Source: an uncultured bacterium (GTDB lineage Bacteria > Cyanobacteriota > Vampirovibrionia > Gastranaerophilales > Gastranaerophilaceae). Taken from it: DNA of 52,427 nt. The stretch covers positions 1 to 52,427 of the forward strand of contig CASDVM010000039.1 of assembly GCA_949284415.1 (NCBI GenBank), read 5' to 3'. A model generated the notes under the pieces. The model did not search any database. It was not told the origin of the DNA and saw nothing but the letters and a program-made list of their open reading frames with translations. Shown here piece after piece: positions 49,787 to 52,427 of the stretch. The translations under genes were made by a program, and so were the position numbers. The number at the start of each line of letters is the position of its first letter. The first letter of the stretch is position 1.

Positions 49787-49791
49787 TAAAT

Positions 49792-49822
49792 AAAAAGACC
49801 GTTTTTTAGAAACGGTCTTTTT
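49792..49822. terminator. Bidirectional terminator between rarA and the LysM gene
   Basis: AAAAAGACCGTTT (49792-49804) pairs with AAACGGTCTTTTT (49810-49822), 13 bp, loop 5 nt. It lies between two convergent genes, 5 bp before each of their ends on average. Confidence 0.85.
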
Positions 49823-49826
49823 AAAT

Positions 49827-50399
49827 TTATTCAGCCTGCTTTTCTTCCACAGGAATTATTAATTTTTGTCCTATAGAAAGTTTATTAGGATTTGTCAAAT
49901 TATTTGTTTTTAAAACAAGCGACTCTTTTTCCTTACTGTATGAGCCGTAAAATCTGATTAAGATACTTTCCATTGTATCGCCGCTTTGAACCGTGTAAGT
50001 TTCATTTACAGCTTCCGGCTGTGATTTTTCAACAGAAGAAGGTATAAAATTTAAACTTAATTTTTCTTTTTTGGCAGGAGCCGGAGATGATGCGACTTTT
50101 TCTTTTAAAGAGTTAAACCCGTTAGCAGAAAAACTTATCATAACCGTCAAAATAAGCATTACAACAGCACCGACAATAAATCCTGCAGCAAGATAGATGC
50201 TCGGAGATTTATCATTTTTCTGGTTAACTTTAAAATTCTGCCACAATACATCTAATTCTTTTTCCTTATTAGGTCTTACGTATATTCCGGGGGAATTGTC
50301 GTACTGGTCGCGTCTGTATTGGGACAAAGCCTCTAATACAGCCATTTTTTCCTTAGATAAATTTGATCTTCTGATAGTTGAACTCTTCATTTTTTCCAT
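49827..50399 (-). CDS. Membrane-anchored LysM protein
   Basis: 190 aa. A basic cytoplasmic N-terminus of about 65 residues ('MKSSTIRRSNLSKEKMAVLE', 'LSQYRRDQYDNSPGIYVRPN') precedes one membrane helix at about 69-91 ('IYLAAGFIVGAVVMLILTVM'), a Ser/Pro/Lys linker, and a C-terminal LysM domain at about 134-184 ('ETYTVQSGDTMESILIRFYG', 'NNLTNPNKLSIGQKLIIPV'). LysM binds GlcNAc units of peptidoglycan, so the protein links inner membrane and wall. The ATG at 50399 has TATTAT 6 nt upstream; the ATG at 50390 is a possible start too. Confidence 0.87.
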   Translation of the reverse strand: MEKMKSSTIRRSNLSKEKMAVLEALSQYRRDQYDNSPGIYVRPNKEKELDVLWQNFKVNQKNDKSPSIYLAAGFIVGAVVMLILTVMISFSANGFNSLKEKVASSPAPAKKEKLSLNFIPSSVEKSQPEAVNETYTVQSGDTMESILIRFYGSYSKEKESLVLKTNNLTNPNKLSIGQKLIIPVEEKQAE

Positions 50400-50405
50400 A
50401 CCCTA

Positions 50406-50411
50406 ATAATA
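50406..50411 (-). promoter_or_regulatory. Leaderless-type -10 box for the LysM gene
   Basis: TATTAT on the minus strand, 6 nt before the ATG at 50399. AGGG is too close to the ATG to act as a ribosome binding site. Confidence 0.35.
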
Positions 50412-50589
50412 AATTGTTCTTAATAAATGAAATATAGCATAAGGCAAAATTTAATTCAAGTCCTTATAAAATTGTTACAATTAGCGGTTTTGAACAATGG
50501 CTTAACTTAATTTAACATGCTTCTTGATTTTTAAGATTTTTAATATATTATTAAAATACACAAACCAGCTAGAAAAGGAAATAAGAATT

Positions 50590-50781
50590 ATGTCAAAAAA
50601 ATGTGATGTATGCGGCAAAGCACCGATTAAAGCAGCGAAATTAACTTTCTCGCATAAACAAATTGTTCATACTCAGGAACCAAACCTTCAATCTGTTAAG
50701 GTTAATGTAAACGGAACCGTTAAAAGAATAAAAGTCTGCACTTCATGCTTAAGAGCAGGAAAAGTTCAAAAAGCCGTTTAA
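50590..50781 (+). CDS. rpmB: 50S ribosomal protein L28
   Basis: 63 aa from the ATG at 50590 with AAGGAAA about 8 nt upstream; the frame opens earlier but that part is non-coding leader. The start MSKKCDVCGKAP, 'KAAKLTFSHKQIVHTQEPNLQ' and 'KRIKVCTSCLRAGKV' are typical of bacterial L28 of the C+ type, with two CxxC pairs (C5-x2-C8 and C53-x2-C56) able to hold zinc. A strong terminator follows. Confidence 0.95.
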   Translation: MSKKCDVCGKAPIKAAKLTFSHKQIVHTQEPNLQSVKVNVNGTVKRIKVCTSCLRAGKVQKAV

Positions 50782-50807
50782 CTTATGAGTAAAAACAAAT
50801 TTATTAT

Positions 50808-50840
50808 AAAAAATCCGGAAATTAAATTTCCGGATTTTTT
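50808..50840. terminator. Terminator after rpmB
   Basis: A 16-bp perfect stem (50808-50823 with 50825-50840) around a single A, A-rich on the left and ending in six T. It can work both ways, for rpmB and for the convergent gene at 50857. Confidence 0.85.
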
Positions 50841-50856
50841 GTTATTTTTATATCTG

Positions 50857-51681
50857 TTATATTACTGATTTCCTGAAATATTTATATTCGAAAACAAATT
50901 GTATATCAGTAGTTTTTACGGTACTTTTTATCTTCGGGATTCTTGCAAACGGGGCAGAAAGTTCAATTGCACTCATTATTGATCTGTCTGTCAGCTTGTC
51001 GCCCGAAGATTTTGCAAATTTGTAATTTTGCAGACTTCCGTCAGCACCGATTTCAAGAATTACTATTGCCTGAGTATTACGTCCAGATTTAGGAGGCTCC
51101 CAGTTATTTGCGAGTTTTTCACCTGTAAGGGCAACATATTCTTTCATATTTTTCACTGCAGGATCTGATGTAACTGCGGGTTGAATTTCTTCACCTCGCA
51201 ATATCGGTTTTTGAACAGAAGTTTCAGACGCAGGCTCAACAGTTTGTAGTGTTTCAAGCTCTTTCTCAGGTTGTTTTTTTACATCGGAAATACCTGCATT
51301 TTGCACACCTTGAGTATAATCAAATACGTATCTGTGCGCAATATTCAAAAATGAATCCTGTACTACAGGCTTCATAAACACCCTCGGATTAGCAAAAACC
51401 GCTTGAGGACGATACTCATTTTCATCAAACATGCCTGATTTTATAATTCCCATATAATTATCGCCAAAATTTGATTTTATATAGGCAGCCTGTTCAGGCT
51501 TGGATGCAACACGGTATTTAATAGCATAAACATATTCATCAGGATTAATATTTTTTACCGAATCAATATCGACATATAAGCTTAAATTAGCACTGCCAGT
51601 TTCTATAGACTGCCAATCAACTGCAAAAGAATATACTGCAGACAAAAACAAAGTAGCTAATAATAAAACAATCTTTTTCAT
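50857..51681 (-). CDS. Exported protein with TonB C-terminal-like domain
   Basis: 274 aa. Signal peptide 'MKKIVLLLATLFLSAVYSFA|VDW'. Residues about 25-120 form a domain seen in exported proteins of unknown function ('DWQSIETGSANLSLYVDIDS', 'YVYAIKYRVASKPEQAAYIK'). A Glu/Pro/Gln linker follows, then a TonB_C/TonB_2-like domain from about 178: 'KEYVALTGEKLANNWEPPKS', 'TQAIVILEIGADGSLQNYKF', 'SSGDKLTDRSIMSAIELSAP'. TonB_C domains contact outer-membrane proteins, but this one has a cleavable signal and no anchor, so energy transduction is doubtful. AGGT lies 5 nt before the ATG. Confidence 0.78.
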   Translation of the reverse strand: MKKIVLLLATLFLSAVYSFAVDWQSIETGSANLSLYVDIDSVKNINPDEYVYAIKYRVASKPEQAAYIKSNFGDNYMGIIKSGMFDENEYRPQAVFANPRVFMKPVVQDSFLNIAHRYVFDYTQGVQNAGISDVKKQPEKELETLQTVEPASETSVQKPILRGEEIQPAVTSDPAVKNMKEYVALTGEKLANNWEPPKSGRNTQAIVILEIGADGSLQNYKFAKSSGDKLTDRSIMSAIELSAPFARIPKIKSTVKTTDIQFVFEYKYFRKSVI

Positions 51682-51733
51682 AATACCTGCCTTTTTCTTT
51701 TATTATAATAAAAAACAGAAAAGTAAAGCAAGT

Positions 51734-52427
51734 TTATGCATTATATCGTTTGAATGATTTTTCTACATTTTTGGATATTGTATTTTTTACGGTATCGTAT
51801 TCCGTTGTAAGTGATGAAATTTCAGTATCAAGATTTTTCATCTTCATATCCAATGTTTCTTCTTTAGAATTTAATTTTGCTTTTTCCGTTGTATATTTAG
51901 CCTCGGCCTCAGCTATAAGGGTATCATCGGATATTTCCTTTATATATGGATCCGTAGCGTAGTTGCCCTGGTAATAATAGCCGTCATCTTTTGCTTTTGA
52001 TATATAAAGCATGCCGCTTTGAAGCATTTCCTGAAGATATCCGCTGTCCTTTACTTCATCATTCTCTGTCCAGCCGTTTATACAAATCTGGTTAAATAAT
52101 GTGTCATAGAATGTTGCCTGAGCAAGATCATCGCTTGAAACTTCCGTACCAGTAGCCCATGTGTATATGTATGATGAATCATCTGTTACAAGGCTTTGGG
52201 ATGAAAGACTTCCCTTGTCTACATGATACTTGTCATTTCCGTATGCATCTTTTGCGGAAATACCGTTCATATAATCTGCAAAATAGGTCAAATAGGCTTT
52301 TAACATATTAGCTATACTTATCCTGTGGCAATTACGCCAATGTCCCCAACTACCGGCCTTCCAAATGTCAGTTACCCAGCCGATAACATTTGGAGCATCT
52401 TTTGAATTATTGTCTCCCGTGTAAAAA
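51734..52427 (-). CDS. Lineage-type protein with C-terminal coiled coil, 5' end outside the window
   Basis: The frame is open to the right edge, so the true start is beyond 52427; a Met at 52306 is internal. The visible 230 residues begin 'FYTGDNNSKDAPNVIGWVTD' then 'IWKAGSWGHWRNCHRISIAN', followed by 'LKAYLTYFADYMNGISAKDA', a Tyr/Asp/Ser-rich middle ('YIYTWATGTEVSSDDLAQAT') and a C-terminal coiled coil ('LNSKEETLDMKMKNLDTEIS', 'TEYDTVKNTISKNVEKSFKRYNA' in part). The coiled-coil end resembles that of the 108-aa protein at 7715-8041. Not recognised; probably a surface or appendage protein, which is inference. Confidence 0.7.
   Translation of the reverse strand, partial: FYTGDNNSKDAPNVIGWVTDIWKAGSWGHWRNCHRISIANMLKAYLTYFADYMNGISAKDAYGNDKYHVDKGSLSSQSLVTDDSSYIYTWATGTEVSSDDLAQATFYDTLFNQICINGWTENDEVKDSGYLQEMLQSGMLYISKAKDDGYYYQGNYATDPYIKEISDDTLIAEAEAKYTTEKAKLNSKEETLDMKMKNLDTEISSLTTEYDTVKNTISKNVEKSFKRYNA

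Noticed and set aside
1-52427. CRISPR array, IS element or prophage
   Set aside because: No regularly spaced direct repeats, transposase, integrase or phage structural gene was seen.

Overview
The window is AT-rich bacterial chromosome, densely packed with housekeeping genes on both strands. I see no phage, plasmid, IS element or CRISPR array. The best guess is a non-photosynthetic relative of the cyanobacteria (Gastranaerophilales / Melainabacteria type, usually gut-associated). This rests on three orphan prepilin-like genes with the 'FTLAEVLITLGIIGVVAALTIP'-style N-terminus common in that group, a long NusB next to FtsY as in cyanobacteria, Gram-negative envelope genes, an anaerobe-flavoured corrinoid/C1 cluster, and no photosynthesis gene. 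The assignment is inference; no search was run.

Layout. 1-4.4 kb: start of a RgpF-like glycan protein, pheT, a secreted protein, a prepilin and a mini-HTH protein. 4.5-7.7 kb: a tight four-gene run of rplI, a core-MetE-like methyltransferase, a CooC-like ATPase and folD. 7.7-9.2 kb: a coiled-coil protein, RNase P RNA and a second prepilin. 9.5-16.2 kb: lineage-specific proteins, two GT2 glycosyltransferases (one with beta-rich N-terminal repeats), an XRE regulator, an HD hydrolase and a large coiled-coil protein. 16.3-18.7 kb: an operon of two paralogous secreted proteins with a LipM-like octanoyltransferase. 18.8-22.9 kb: TPR protein, nusB, an HTH/small-protein divergent pair, ftsY and an M14 peptidase. 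22.9-30.1 kb: small lineage proteins, cysS, a SpoIID/LytB-like protein, murJ and tsaC. 30.2-34.9 kb: a prepilin gene interrupted at a C10 tract, lipA, lpdA and alr. 35.4-45.7 kb: proB, proA, tRNA-Ser(CGA), tyrA, mtnA, purB, an MDR dehydrogenase, miaB and an acyl-CoA synthetase. 45.7 kb to the end: lineage-specific proteins, a solute-binding protein, rarA, a LysM protein, rpmB, a TonB_C-like protein and a truncated coiled-coil protein.

The genes join up in a few places. LipM-like, LipA and LpdA are parts of a lipoate-dependent system. ProB/ProA make proline and TyrA tyrosine. Alr, MurJ, the SpoIID-like protein, LysM and the M14 peptidase serve peptidoglycan. The methyltransferase, CooC-like ATPase and FolD suggest corrinoid-linked one-carbon transfer.

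Four observations stand out. (1) The third prepilin gene is out of frame at a run of ten C; one added C restores a complete gene behind a strong promoter and ribosome binding site, as in a phase-variable contingency locus. (2) Short palindromic repeats lie in frame inside an M14 peptidase and inside lpdA, like Rickettsia palindromic elements; relatives of the lpdA element lie between genes. (3) At least ten genes without a Shine-Dalgarno have a TATAAT-like box exactly 6 nt before ATG, predicting leaderless mRNAs. (4) The last 22 bp of the tRNA-Ser region is repeated 178 bp downstream around a hairpin-rich insert, like a minimal att scar.
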